DNA from: Thozetella sp. PMI_491 | Lineage: Eukaryota > Ascomycota > Sordariomycetes > Chaetosphaeriales > Chaetosphaeriaceae | Reading direction: 5' to 3' | Assembly (NCBI GenBank): GCA_021432635.1 | Contig: MU270019.1 | Coordinates: 434,001-498,000 of the forward strand | DNA length: 64,000 nt | Part shown: piece after piece, positions 43,261 through 53,084 of the stretch | Layout of the letters: each line of letters starts with the position of its first letter | Numbering within the stretch: the stretch's first letter is position 1 | Notes under the pieces: model-generated | Databases searched by the model: none | What the model was told of the DNA's origin: nothing | Seen by the model: only the letters and a program-made list of their open reading frames with translations | Program-made: the position numbers and the translations under genes

Positions 43261-44053
43261 TTTGGCTGTCGTATGTCACTGTGTTGCACGTGAAAAAAAG
43301 ATTTTCTAGGTAGGTGTTTATTGTGTGGTGAGTCTCCAATTCCAGATGGAGGACGAGCAGCGGGGGACCGTGGTAGTTATAAAGAAATGGCATTGGATCA
43401 GGTTCTTTGGAATAACAATAAGCACATTCGTTTCACAGAGGGAGCCGGTTTCACGGCCAATTCGGATGAAGTCTGCACGAGTTGTGCTCGGTCGGGCTTT
43501 GATATAGCGTGTGCAGCATCCGATCTCCACCGCCACTATGAAACTAAGATCCAAACGCTGTAGCCGCTAAAACTAACCGGCCAAGTCAACTTTGTCTGGT
43601 AAAGACACATAATTAACGCTAAATTTGTACATTGTGCCGCAGTCGTCTTGTGGCCGCTTTGGTATCCCGTTGCTCAGTATCAATGCGTTGCTACTGAGAT
43701 GGACAGATTGTCCTATCGCCTTTAGAGTGGTGATCATATCTTTTCTTCCCGTGAAAGTGTTACGCTATTAACTTTAGGCTTTTATATAATATAATTTTCC
43801 CCTCTACGAGGGATTGCAGACGGTGAACACTAATGTGATGGAAGTTGTTGACACGGTGGGCACTTGGGCCTTATTATGTGACTAACTAAGTAAACGGTGA
43901 ATTTTTTTACTTAGCTTATACTTTTATTTATATTAGTCAAAACTTCAATAATAATTATCTTAGTATAAATTACAACTAAAGTCTAGATATATGTATCAAC
44001 GCATCTACACTCACGAGGAAACGAACGGTCTGTAAATCCTTGGCCTGTTCAGC
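43261..44053. other. AT-rich intergenic tract
   Basis: No gene. About 43770-44000 is strongly AT-rich (TTTATTTATATTAG, AATAATAATTATC), unlike its neighbours. This could be an old repeat-mutated sequence, but no element can be named. Confidence 0.45.
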
Positions 44054-44640
44054 TCAATCATTACACGAGATGGCTGTCAGCCGTGCAATGGCTAAGTTTG
44101 CTCGGGCCTTGGGGTGGTACATCTTCGCATGCTTCGTAGCAGTGTCCTGGATAGTAACGGTTCCGTCGGAATTTAGTGTCACGGTTGAATCATCCCCCTG
44201 GTCAGTCAGCCAGGCTTGTAAGTCTGCAACAATGGTCCGATCCTGCGATGCGGCAACGGCAAGGTTGCAGAGTGTGATTTCTTCATTGATCCATGTCCCG
44301 TTCGGTGCGCTCTCACAGTCTGCTGAGTTGATTACCCCATTTGGCCACGTCTTCGGGGCATCATCTTTGGCGCTGTGCAGTGGGAGATCAGAGGGGATAT
44401 CATCGGGTCCGCTCTGGTAGAAAAAGGCGACTTTGCTCTGGGAATCTGATGCAAGCGGCTTTTGACCGTCGGCTCACAGAACCGCCGGTGAGAGTACACG
44501 GTCCCATCCGTGTCAGTCGGGACCCAGACAATCTGGGGGTAAGGCAGCAATGCATTCCACTTGTAGATAAGATACTGGAGTTGCTCGTTTAACCGATCAG
44601 AAAGTTGATTAAGCTTAGTGGGTAGCTCTTGCTTCATGTA
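44054..44640 (-). pseudogene. SGNH (GDSL-like) hydrolase, 3' half only
   Basis: Two minus-strand frames together match the C-terminal half of fungal secreted SGNH esterases. The first has KLNQLSDRLNEQLQYLIYKW, PQIVWVPTDTDG and HRRFCEPTVKSRLHQ. The second, after a frame change near 44440, has SKVAFFYQSGPDDIP, WPNGVINSADCES and TATKHAKMYHPKARANLAIA. The RFCEP motif and the catalytic HP of the last block are typical. The N-terminal GDS block is absent. Upstream of the break the sequence runs into the direct repeats at 44699-44848, so the gene lost its 5' half. The plus-strand frame over the same bases is only the antisense shadow. Confidence 0.7.
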
Positions 44641-44698
44641 CTCGCCATGCCAACGATAAGGTCCTTATGCGGTTGTCTACTAGACTCTAGCCCCCAAA

Positions 44699-44848
44699 GG
44701 TACGCTGGAAGAACGGTATGGTAGCATACAATTTTAAGATACGATACGCCCGTTGGCGGGAGACGTTTCCTAATTGGGGAGGGTACACCTGTTGACCCCA
44801 ATGGTACGCTGGAAGAACAAACTGGGAAGGTATGGTAGCATACAATTT
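44699..44848. repeat. Direct repeat pair at the truncation point of the SGNH gene
   Basis: GGTACGCTGGAAGAAC at 44699-44714 recurs exactly at 44803-44818. GGTATGGTAGCATACAATTT at 44715-44734 recurs at 44829-44848. In the second copy the two parts are separated by an extra ten bases. The spacing is 104-114 bp. Confidence 0.85.
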
Positions 44849-45031
44849 AAGCGCTGTTTGCCGTGTACGTATGGCTACTTTCGTGTGTTTAGCTTTCAGT
44901 CCCGTGCCGAACTGAACAACCACGTCGCCCCAACAGTCAACAGCTCGCCAGGCACCAATCTGCCACAGCTCAAACATCGACCAACCACCGCCTAATCGTC
45001 AAAATCCGCTTTTGCAAGCCTCTCTATCGAT

Positions 45032-45898
45032 ATGGAGTCTATCAAGTACGTAGCGACAGCTAGTCTCTTCTCAGCTGCCGCACTGCTATCCCAGACGCAT
45101 TTCGCACACGCAATCTTCGGCACGAAGCATTGCAACCGGCGAACCGACACACGCACCACCCTCGCCTTTCGACAGGCAGAGAAACCAGCCGAAGAGGTCA
45201 TATTCGACTTCTCGCGCAACGATCCTGGCAGCGTCGACGTCACAATACCGGTGGGTAGCGGATGGGTCGACATGCGGACCTTCCATTTCCAACAGTCCAA
45301 CTGCATGACCATCCTGACCCTCGACGGCTGGACTAGCCTCTTCCACCAGTCGATCTTCCGGGGAAGCGGCTCGAGTAGATTTGGGAAGGGCGTTGAGTTT
45401 CCTCAGCGTCCGCTGGTGTACCTGGAATGGCGTCGTGAAGGACTCGACATGCCCAAGAGCAGGTCGGTCGTCCGTCTCTTCGACCACGCTCAGCTCTGGC
45501 GGACCCAGTGCAGCGTCATCTTGGATGCCGAGCGGTACTTTTCGCTCTGCACCACGCCAGTATGGATCCGTGTCTTGTTCTCTCTTGTGTCCTACCTACC
45601 TGGAAGCGGCGGCAAGGCTCTTCGCGATGCCATGATCAACGCCGCGCTATACATACAATTGCGGCTCATCTTTCACGTGAACGATACCTTGACGGATCAG
45701 GGGTACATTTATATTGACTGGCTATGGTGGACCACGCCGCAATGGGTCTGGGAGTTTCAAGGCCAATCGGCGATTGCGATCTCCAAGATCGTGGTGGGTC
45801 TCTACTATTGGGTTGGTCGGTTGTTGCTGAGTATGAAGCCGGAATACGACGAATATAATGTGATTCTAGGCTCTGTCGAAAAGAATGAGAAGCAGTGA
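45032..45898 (+). CDS. Conserved-looking hypothetical protein
   Basis: A 288-residue single-exon gene whose ATG lies directly after a pyrimidine-rich leader. The N-terminus (YVATASLFSAAALLSQTHFAHA) is a signal peptide or signal anchor. The middle is a beta-rich, Trp-containing domain (VDVTIPVGSGWVDMRTFHF, MTILTLDGWTSLFHQ, RPLVYLEWRREGLDM). The last third has amphipathic or membrane-associating segments (TPVWIRVLFSLVSYLPGSGG, QSAIAISKIVVGLYYWVG). The C-terminus is acidic (EYDEYNVILGSVEKNEKQ). I do not recognise the family; the C-terminal half suggests membrane association. The intact frame and balanced codon use argue for a real gene despite its decayed neighbourhood. Confidence 0.65.
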   Translation: MESIKYVATASLFSAAALLSQTHFAHAIFGTKHCNRRTDTRTTLAFRQAEKPAEEVIFDFSRNDPGSVDVTIPVGSGWVDMRTFHFQQSNCMTILTLDGWTSLFHQSIFRGSGSSRFGKGVEFPQRPLVYLEWRREGLDMPKSRSVVRLFDHAQLWRTQCSVILDAERYFSLCTTPVWIRVLFSLVSYLPGSGGKALRDAMINAALYIQLRLIFHVNDTLTDQGYIYIDWLWWTTPQWVWEFQGQSAIAISKIVVGLYYWVGRLLLSMKPEYDEYNVILGSVEKNEKQ

Positions 45899-47224
45899 GA
45901 CTCTGGATCGTTGCATATACACACACATTTCACGAAGAGATCGGCAGTATCTATAGTATTGTAAATCAGACAACTGGGATACCTAATGGGACTGACTTGT
46001 CTGATCATTATCCCGAGGTTGGCTGTTCGTTGCTCTCGGTGCCTAAAGTCTTATGTACGCAGCCGCCATTGGAGGTATCTGACTGGCCTCTGTGATATTG
46101 ACCTCGGTTCGGCGAGGGGTTGTTTGCGCTGCGTGCCCTGGCCTTGCGTAATTCTGACTGGCTGATCAGTATCCTTCGATTTGCCGTCAACTATAGCCCG
46201 TCTATCGGAAGTAGTACGTTGCCCACATAGTCCCCTTTGCTGTATGTGCTTTCAGTAATTGGGAAGACTTGGAAATATAACACTTCTGAGGCTTGAAACG
46301 AGTCTGGCGGAGAGAATTGAGGGGAGGATAATGAAGGGGGTGAAATGAAGGGGATGAAATGAAGGGGAGAGTGAAGGGGAGAGTGAAGGGGAGTGAGACG
46401 AAGTGGATAGTGGGGGGAAGTATAGGGAGAGAAGACGGGGAGAATGAGAGGTTAGAGCGGAAAGGGACTGGGGCGGAATGAGAAGAGTAGGACGGTAAAG
46501 GGGTCGAGGAGAGGAGTAGCAGGAACCAAGACCAGTGTTATATCAGATAGCATTGGCTGAAATGAGTGGGTCACATCCCAGAACCGAGCAATCAAAAAAT
46601 CAGCAGTCTCGACCACGACACATTTCTTTAAGGTTGTAGTGATTTTCTCATCGGAAAGAAGTTCAATATAATCTCAGGCTAACAGTCGGTTCTATGGGTA
46701 TGCTAGTTGCCATGTTAAAGGTTACCAGAGATCATGAGCTCCCTGGTAAACGATACCGCCTAGGTACCCAAGGTAGGTAAGCTTCACGCCCTTTACCGGC
46801 CACTTCTGCGAAGCGGCAAGTGGTGCCACTCCAATTGCATTCCTTGGTAACTGGGGTGATATACGGATGAGAAACATGTCTTAAAATCTTACTGCCCCGG
46901 TTCAAATTGCTGTGCGCGGTTGGCGGGATTATCGGTCGATTACTCATACTTGAGCTAAAGAGGCAAGGTTTTGGTAGCACCAATGCTGCGTAAACGAATG
47001 GGACGTTGATAGCTCGGCGTTGCTGACGAACAGCATATGCGGGGAAGATGGGAGTGCCTGTAATCATTTGTATTACTTGATCTACCTTGGCTATTCGATG
47101 GATATAAATCTTGGATGCCCTTGTGGCTCTCTGGTGACTTTCAAAGGTTGCTGCGAATGGTGTATTGCAGCAGCTTGACACCTTGTTCTGTGAAAGCTGA
47201 GTGGCTAACATCACCCCGCCAAGC
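45899..47224. other. Intergenic with polypurine tract
   Basis: No gene is supported. The tract at about 46300-46510 is listed separately. The last 100 bp lead into the second FAD oxidase. Confidence 0.45.
46300..46510. repeat. Polypurine G/A-rich low-complexity tract with short tandem units
   Basis: About 200 bp with very few pyrimidines on the plus strand. It contains repeats of GAAGGGGATGAAAT and AGTGAAGGGGAG units at about 46336-46395. Such mirror-like purine runs can form triplexes and are prone to slippage. Confidence 0.8.
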
Positions 47225-49012
47225 ATGTCGCGGCTATCCACCGCGTGGCTGCTATGTCTGCCAGCCCTCTGTCTTTGCCAGACACTTGACGCGTGGGCTC
47301 AACTAAATACATCACTCGGCGGCAGACTCTATCGCACCCAGCCATTGGCTCTTCCATGCTTCGCGCTCTATAATGGAAATCCTGTGGCCATAGATGCGGC
47401 CGCATGCAATCAATTGAGACAGAACTATACTTCCAACTCCTTCCGCGTGAATATTCCTGGGGGCTACATGAATCTCGAGGACGAGATGTGTTTTTCCGAC
47501 CCAGAAGACCAGTGCCTGCTCGACAACACTGTTACTCCGGCAGCGGCGCCGGCCTCGGGTAGCTCGTGCAACCAGGGCAGCGTCCCTTCCTACCACATCG
47601 CGATCGAAGACGCGGCCGATGCCAAGGCAGTATTCGTTTTTGCGAAAGCGCATAAGGTTCCCGTGGCAATCAAGAATAGTGGCCACGATTACCTGAGCCG
47701 CAACAGCCAAAAGGGGGCCATCTCCCTATGGGTCCACAAATTACAGGACTTGAGTTACCACCAGGCCTTCGTCCCGGATGGCTGCTCGGACACCGAAAGC
47801 GTTGGGCCTGCGGTGACCGTAGGGGGTGGTGCCAGCACGCAGAGTGTCTTGGAATTCGCCTCCAAGAACAAAGCCATATTCGTCACGGGCTACTCCCCGA
47901 CCATCGCTGTGTCTGGAGGATGGGTCCAGGGGGGCGGCCATAGCGTCTTGGCACCCGCCTTCGGACTTGGCGTCGACCGCGTCGTAGAGTTCCATATCGT
48001 CACCCCCGATGGCGCGCTCCGGACGGCGAACAAGTGTCAGCATAGGGACCTCTTCTGGGCACTCCGCGGCGGCGGTGGAGGGACCTTTGGGGTCGTCCTG
48101 GCCGCGACACATCGGGTTGAGCCGGCAGTACCGGTAGCAATCGCCAGCATCACCCTTCCCTCAAACGCAACGTCAGACACTGCTCTCAATTGGATCAGAC
48201 TGGTAGCACAGCAGTCCGTGCAGTGGGCGAAGGAGGGCTGGGGCGGCCATGTTGGGGGAACCTACCTGACTTACATGAACCCCGTGATCGCCGACGCCGA
48301 CGCCGCCAAGGCTTCGATGCAGCCTGCTACGGAGTTTGCTATTCAAATCGGGGGTACGAGTACGGTAGAGGTCCTCCCAGACTACCTCGATGTCTGGGAC
48401 AAATATGTCCTGCCCGGAGCACGCAGCACGGCGGGCCAGATGCGGTTCCTGGCGTCGCGGCTCATTCCGACAAGGTTGTTTGAAGACGACGATGGGGTCT
48501 CCAAGATCATGGATTTTGTCACCGCTCTGCAGAAGATTGGCTACGACCCTCTCAGGTTTTACGCGCCCGTCGGATCTCCGTATGCGCTTTCGGCAAACAC
48601 CTCGGCTCAAAGCACAAACGGCACGAGACCCTGTGGCACCTATGGGACATCGGTCACGCCGGCTTGGTATTCGTCACTTTGGACTATCGGAAGCGGCTTG
48701 TCGGTAGCGTGGAACGCGTCTTACACCGACCGGCTGCGCGCCATTACCCAATTGCAAGAGGCAACACAGCTCGGCGAAGAGCTTACAGGCCAGGACGGAG
48801 GGACGTACGTAAATGAGGCAAACCCGTTTACGACGGACTGGCGCGAATCATGGTGGGGCCCTAACTATGAGCCTCTCCTCAAGGTGAAGCAAAAGTTTGA
48901 CCCGGATGCGGTTCTTAACTGCTGGAAATGTGTTGGGTTCGAAGATGCGGACATTGCTAGTGATCGATTCCGATGCTTCGGAAAGGTGCAAAATGACGTA
49001 GATGCATCATGA
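47225..49012 (+). CDS. FAD-linked oxidoreductase, MreA/isoamyl-alcohol-oxidase-like, intronless
   Basis: A 595-residue single-exon gene from the ATG at 47225 (MSRLSTAWLLCLPALCLC, signal peptide). It is a secreted VAO/BBE-type flavoprotein. The covalent-FAD His region is VAIKNSGHDYLSRNS (about residues 150-164). The second FAD region is GYSPTIAVSGGWVQGGGHSVL, with Ser in place of the Cys used by bicovalent enzymes. KCQHRDLFWALRGGGGGTFGVV completes the FAD-domain core. The C-terminal BBE block is TDWRESWWGPNYEPLLKVKQKFDP. It is a full-motif relative of the oxidase at 31.9-33.8 kb, but without introns and only distantly similar, so they are old paralogues or independent arrivals rather than a recent duplicate. 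Substrate unknown. Confidence 0.93.
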   Translation: MSRLSTAWLLCLPALCLCQTLDAWAQLNTSLGGRLYRTQPLALPCFALYNGNPVAIDAAACNQLRQNYTSNSFRVNIPGGYMNLEDEMCFSDPEDQCLLDNTVTPAAAPASGSSCNQGSVPSYHIAIEDAADAKAVFVFAKAHKVPVAIKNSGHDYLSRNSQKGAISLWVHKLQDLSYHQAFVPDGCSDTESVGPAVTVGGGASTQSVLEFASKNKAIFVTGYSPTIAVSGGWVQGGGHSVLAPAFGLGVDRVVEFHIVTPDGALRTANKCQHRDLFWALRGGGGGTFGVVLAATHRVEPAVPVAIASITLPSNATSDTALNWIRLVAQQSVQWAKEGWGGHVGGTYLTYMNPVIADADAAKASMQPATEFAIQIGGTSTVEVLPDYLDVWDKYVLPGARSTAGQMRFLASRLIPTRLFEDDDGVSKIMDFVTALQKIGYDPLRFYAPVGSPYALSANTSAQSTNGTRPCGTYGTSVTPAWYSSLWTIGSGLSVAWNASYTDRLRAITQLQEATQLGEELTGQDGGTYVNEANPFTTDWRESWWGPNYEPLLKVKQKFDPDAVLNCWKCVGFEDADIASDRFRCFGKVQNDVDAS

Positions 49013-49134
49013 AGATGCGCTCTTATATTTTCATAGTAACAAACTAGGTCTATTTGATCACAGTGATTTGTCGGTCTCGAAATATTCTGCCGTTGGCGAG
49101 TAACCGATAGACTAGTAGGGATACGTAGCTGCTC

Positions 49135-51124
49135 TTATACCAACATCAAGGATATGGTATCAGTCGGATCGAACGTTCGCACTTCCCCATGGATCCTGCC
49201 AGCACCTATCCGTCGGAACGTTACTGCATCCGAGGATTCAATAGGTTCGACGATGATGAAGCTCTCGTCAAATTGGCCATCAGCTTCTCTTAAACTTTTG
49301 GAGTAGAGAAGTAGACACAAGTAGGTTGCGCTCTCCTTCCTCTCGACGTCATCAAACTGCCCGCTGCAGCGCCACGGGACTCCGCTTGTACTGGTCAAGC
49401 TGAGGTTCTCCCCGAATACCTGGAAGTAGGGCGGATTGCTGCCGTCTCCCTTGGCGAATCGTCTGATTGGAATCTCGCGCCACGCCGCTTCAATTCGAAC
49501 CCAAGCCGACTTCACTGATGAGACATTGGGTGCGCCTGCCCACTGCACGTCGTAGTTCAGCACCTTCAATTGGTCTACTATTTTATCGTCTTCCTCTTCG
49601 TACAAGAGACCCATGTGTGATACACGGAACGGGCAAGACATCCAACTCCAAGAAGGAAGGTCCGGGAGCGGTGTCGTCACGGGCTCCGTGGATAATCGCA
49701 GCCATCCGAGGTCTCGCGCGAAGGAACTCTTCCATAGACCGAGGATGAAATCGTCAGCACCGGCGGAGGCAAAATAGTCGGCGACTCCCGCGAGGCTTGG
49801 GACCCTGTCTTTTCCATACGTAAGCTTCCGATTCGAATAGTCCCGGACGATTGCGTGCCAAGCGTGACGCCGCTCCTCCGGATCTTCCAGTCTGGTGAGA
49901 GTAAGATGGTTGTTGAGGCCGCGAATATCGGATGGGCCGAATTTGAGGCCATGCTGCGTGCAGTAGCACCCTTTGCACAGCCAGTGGACCTCGGGTTCCA
50001 TACAGGCGGCGATTCGGGGAGACAATACTTGCTCCTGGAGAGTCCAGCCGCGGCTACTGACCCGATTCCGTTCCATTGCACGCTGCCGGACGTCTCCGCA
50101 ATAGATACGTATGACAGTCCCCGTAGCTATGCCGTTATTACCTGCGCAAGAGATGACGTGGTCCTCCTTGGCCCCAAGGTTGTAGGAGAAGCAGCCCTGA
50201 TAGCTGTCCAAAGAGTTCGTGGCCATGATTGTCAGCTGGCTTCCCTGGTAGATCTTATCCATCTGGGCAGCCTCTCTTTGCCAGTCTGCTTCGTCATCCT
50301 GAACGATGCACAGCGCATCAACCCACAGATATGGAATCTCGAGGCCCCGGGCTATGGCCAGAGCATCCGCAAATGTCTTAGGGAGACATTCAAATGGAAT
50401 GTCCTCCATGTACTGTAGCAGCGTGTCTTTAGTTGTGCGTGTCGAGAGCCCCTGACCCCAGCAGTAGCTAAGCGTGGCATACTCCGCTAGATTACCAACT
50501 GTGCTGCCTTCAACCAGCCGTACTGACTCGCCATCCAACCCAACAGACACCAGTCTTTTAGGGATAAATGGCAGGGGCTTGCATTCAGTATTTCCATGAT
50601 GCTCTCGGCAGTCGTGCAGCCAGGATCGAATATAAGCGACTTTCTTGCCAAACGTGGAGGACTTCAGGTTGACATTGGCCGACGGGTCCAGTCGCTCAAC
50701 CTGGTCACCTCGGTCAGTCAGGCACTCGATGCTCCTAATGCATGCGGCTCCGAGATGTGAGACTTACCCATCCAGGGGGGTAGATGACGAAGGTGAACAA
50801 GGTACACCAGATCAGCGGCGCGGTGGGGCTCTCCAGGTCTAGCTCCAACAAAGCCCACAAGGCTTCCGAGGGCATTTTCTCGGCACGCTTCTGGGTGACC
50901 GTGAGTCCATATCTCCCGAGATTCTTCTCGGAAGCTTCCGACCAGTTTTCATTTAGAACATGCTCTGGCTCCCATGAGGAAGCCAACTTGTCGCAGAACG
51001 GGCATGTCTGGGAAGAAAGAACAAGAGAATCGTAGGTTGCGTGATGAGGCCTCTGTATTACCGAATGGTCGGCCTGCGCTAGAAGGACCAAATCCGCGCA
51101 GAATCTACACAAACTAGCCTGCAT
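49135..51124 (-). CDS. HET-domain protein
   Basis: Exons 51124-50768 and 50700-49135, joined across a 67-nt GTAAGT..ACCAG intron (phase 0), give 640 residues. The N-terminal part has CRFC and CPFC Cys pairs (residues about 6-9 and 41-44), a zinc-ribbon-like start common in this HET subgroup. The HET domain follows: EYATLSYCWGQG, FADALAIARGLEIPYLWVDALCIVQDDEADW, GSQLTIMATNS and SSRGWTLQEQVLSPRI. The second half has KLTYGKDRVPSLAGVA and PSWSWMS, the usual C-terminal landmarks. Its predicted role is non-self recognition and cell-death signalling. It belongs to the other HET subtype from the 9.9-kb gene (TLSYCWG/RGWTLQE versus TLSYVWG/RVWTLQE). Confidence 0.93.
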
Positions 51125-51595
51125 CTCGTTGAAACCCGTAATTACGAAGCGGGTTAAGTGCGGGGTCGAGCTGAGTGAGGCGTATGATGATGGAATGAAG
51201 CCTGCGAATGTGTGATAGCAGAGTAGAAATTTGACGAGGCTCGGCGATACCCAGCTGTAGGCGGACACCAAATAAATGACCCAGAAGGCGCTGAATGAAA
51301 CATGAAGAAACGGGTGCGATTGGGCCAGGACTAAATTCCGCCCCCAACCTACTCGCTAGGCTGTGTTGGTGCCAAGCTTGTAATTTCGCACGCTACTCAA
51401 TGGTACATCTGAATCTGCAACATTACCTAACTGAATATACGCAAACGACCTAGACACGGGAGCTTGGTGACGTGATTGTTTTTTTTTGTTGACTGATATC
51501 TACCTTAACTTGCAAATGATAAATTTTCGGCTCGGTCCTCTGCTTCCTAAGATACTCTCTGAATAAAGAGACCCCAACACGGAATATAGGTAATT
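51125..51595. promoter_or_regulatory. Promoter region of the 49-kb HET gene
   Basis: About 470 bp upstream of the HET gene and downstream of the NmrA-like gene, both on minus. It contains a run of nine T near 51480. No gene supported. Confidence 0.4.
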
Positions 51596-52534
51596 CTACG
51601 AAGAGGATTCTCCTCGCTGGGCTGCCTCCTTGAGATTCTTGTAGTACTCCAGAATACTGACTTCCTGAGGCTGCCAGCCGAGCAACCGCTTAGCCTTGTC
51701 GCTATTCGATCGGCATGACTGGGAGAGGTACGTGGCCAACATGGGGCCGATCAGGGCAGTGGCCTCCTCCTTGGTAAGATCCTTGGCGGGCACGTTGAGC
51801 ACGTCTGCCGCTGCACTAAGAATCTGGGCGATAGTGGTCGTTGTGTCTGAAGCCCCGTTATAGACTTGTCCTGGAGCCGACTTTTCGGCCGCGAGCAAGA
51901 TCAAGCGGGCCTCATCATCGACATGCACAGTAGAAGTGACGATGTTGCGGCCCCCGATGATGGGAGCGCCACCAACGGTTGGGACTAGAAACTTGACAAT
52001 GCCTGAGATCTGCTCTCCTGGTCCGTAGAGCAAAGGGGGGATGCGCATGGAGGCGACACGCACGCCGCGCTTGGCCCAAGCTAGGGCATGGTTGCTCGGG
52101 GTGGCGCGGTCGAACCACGGGTTCGGGTCGTCAGGGCTCTCCTCGGTAGTTTCGCCGCCGTTCGGGTCTGGCTGCGTGATCAGAGTTCCGGAGGCCGCGA
52201 CTAGCGGCTTGTTTGAGCCCTCCAGCGCAGCCCCGATGACGTCGATGGCGTCGTTGGTGAGCTTCATCGACTCCTGATAGGGAATCCCGGACACGGCGGA
52301 GAAGGCGCTAGCCAGATACACAACAATGTCTGCGTTGGCGGACTCGCGACTCAGCACGTCAAACGTCTTCAGGTCTCCGCGCACGGGGACGGCGCCCGCT
52401 TTGGTGAGTTTCTCGTCGGCAGCCTCGTTACGAGAGAGCGCTCGGACGTGGTAGCCCTGGGCCACTGCTTGCCGAACCACGGCAGACCCGATAAAACCGG
52501 TGCCTCCAGTGATAAAGATGGTTTTAGCCGACAT
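51596..52534 (-). CDS. NAD(P)-dependent epimerase/NmrA-like reductase (extended/atypical SDR)
   Basis: A 312-residue single-exon gene with ATG at 52534. The Rossmann motif is FITGGTGFIGSAVVRQAV (residues 6-23). VRALSRNE and VPVRGDLKTFD follow the atypical SDR pattern. LVAASGTLITQP contains the Ser/Thr region. The YxxxK of classical SDRs is replaced by SNHALAWAKRG, as in NmrA-like and dihydroflavonol-reductase-like proteins of bacteria and fungi. The rest (IPPLLYGPGEQISGIVKFLV, TSTVHVDDEARLILLA, RLLGWQP) is the family's substrate domain. It is probably a cytosolic reductase or redox sensor. It sits between a HET gene and a Zn2Cys6 regulator. Confidence 0.9.
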   Translation of the reverse strand: MSAKTIFITGGTGFIGSAVVRQAVAQGYHVRALSRNEAADEKLTKAGAVPVRGDLKTFDVLSRESANADIVVYLASAFSAVSGIPYQESMKLTNDAIDVIGAALEGSNKPLVAASGTLITQPDPNGGETTEESPDDPNPWFDRATPSNHALAWAKRGVRVASMRIPPLLYGPGEQISGIVKFLVPTVGGAPIIGGRNIVTSTVHVDDEARLILLAAEKSAPGQVYNGASDTTTTIAQILSAAADVLNVPAKDLTKEEATALIGPMLATYLSQSCRSNSDKAKRLLGWQPQEVSILEYYKNLKEAAQRGESSS

Positions 52535-53084
52535 TGTGAAGATGTGTGTTGAAGGTAGCAAGGATTGGAGCCGGCGTTGTTAACTTGTGGTCAGAGTTGT
52601 GGTGGATGTATTCGAATGATGTGTTGGAGCTGGCCATAACGAAAAGAGCAAGACATGGAGAGAACATCTTAATATATGTCGTTTTTCTTGTCTACTGCTA
52701 GTGGGATTGAGTCCCTTGAAGGCTGACCTTGAGCAGGCCCGTCTGTCGCTTACAGAGCTTGCGGAGTGTACTAAGCGGTGCGGGGCGGCGTCCCTATACA
52801 AGATTGAGCGCCGCCAGAGTATGTCACTGGGCCATTTCAGGTTAGACTCCGTTCGTGTGGGGCCGCATGCGGACCGTCCGCCTCCACGTAAGGGCGGACC
52901 CCGATCTCAGTGGCACGACACGGACGGAAAGGAGTTCGCATTGCATCGTGTGAAGGTTTACTAACGGCTAGGGCGTGGAGGTAAAGATCCGATTATTAAT
53001 TGAGAAAGCTGGGCAGTGAAGACTGTTTACCGCGTCCGTACCGCGTCCGCTCCACGCCTCTCTTGACATATCCCGTTTGTATAA
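52535..53084. promoter_or_regulatory. Spacer with promoter of the NmrA-like gene
   Basis: Upstream of the reductase on minus and downstream of the regulator on minus. A small plus-strand frame (52701-52964) has no motif and was not called. Confidence 0.4.

Noticed and set aside
43770-44000. AT-rich tract as a RIP-mutated transposon
   Set aside because: No transposon coding or terminal repeats can be recognised, and a RIP index was not computable by hand.
44040-44420. Plus-strand 126-residue open frame
   Set aside because: It is the antisense of the SGNH hydrolase fragment, whose conserved motifs are on the minus strand.
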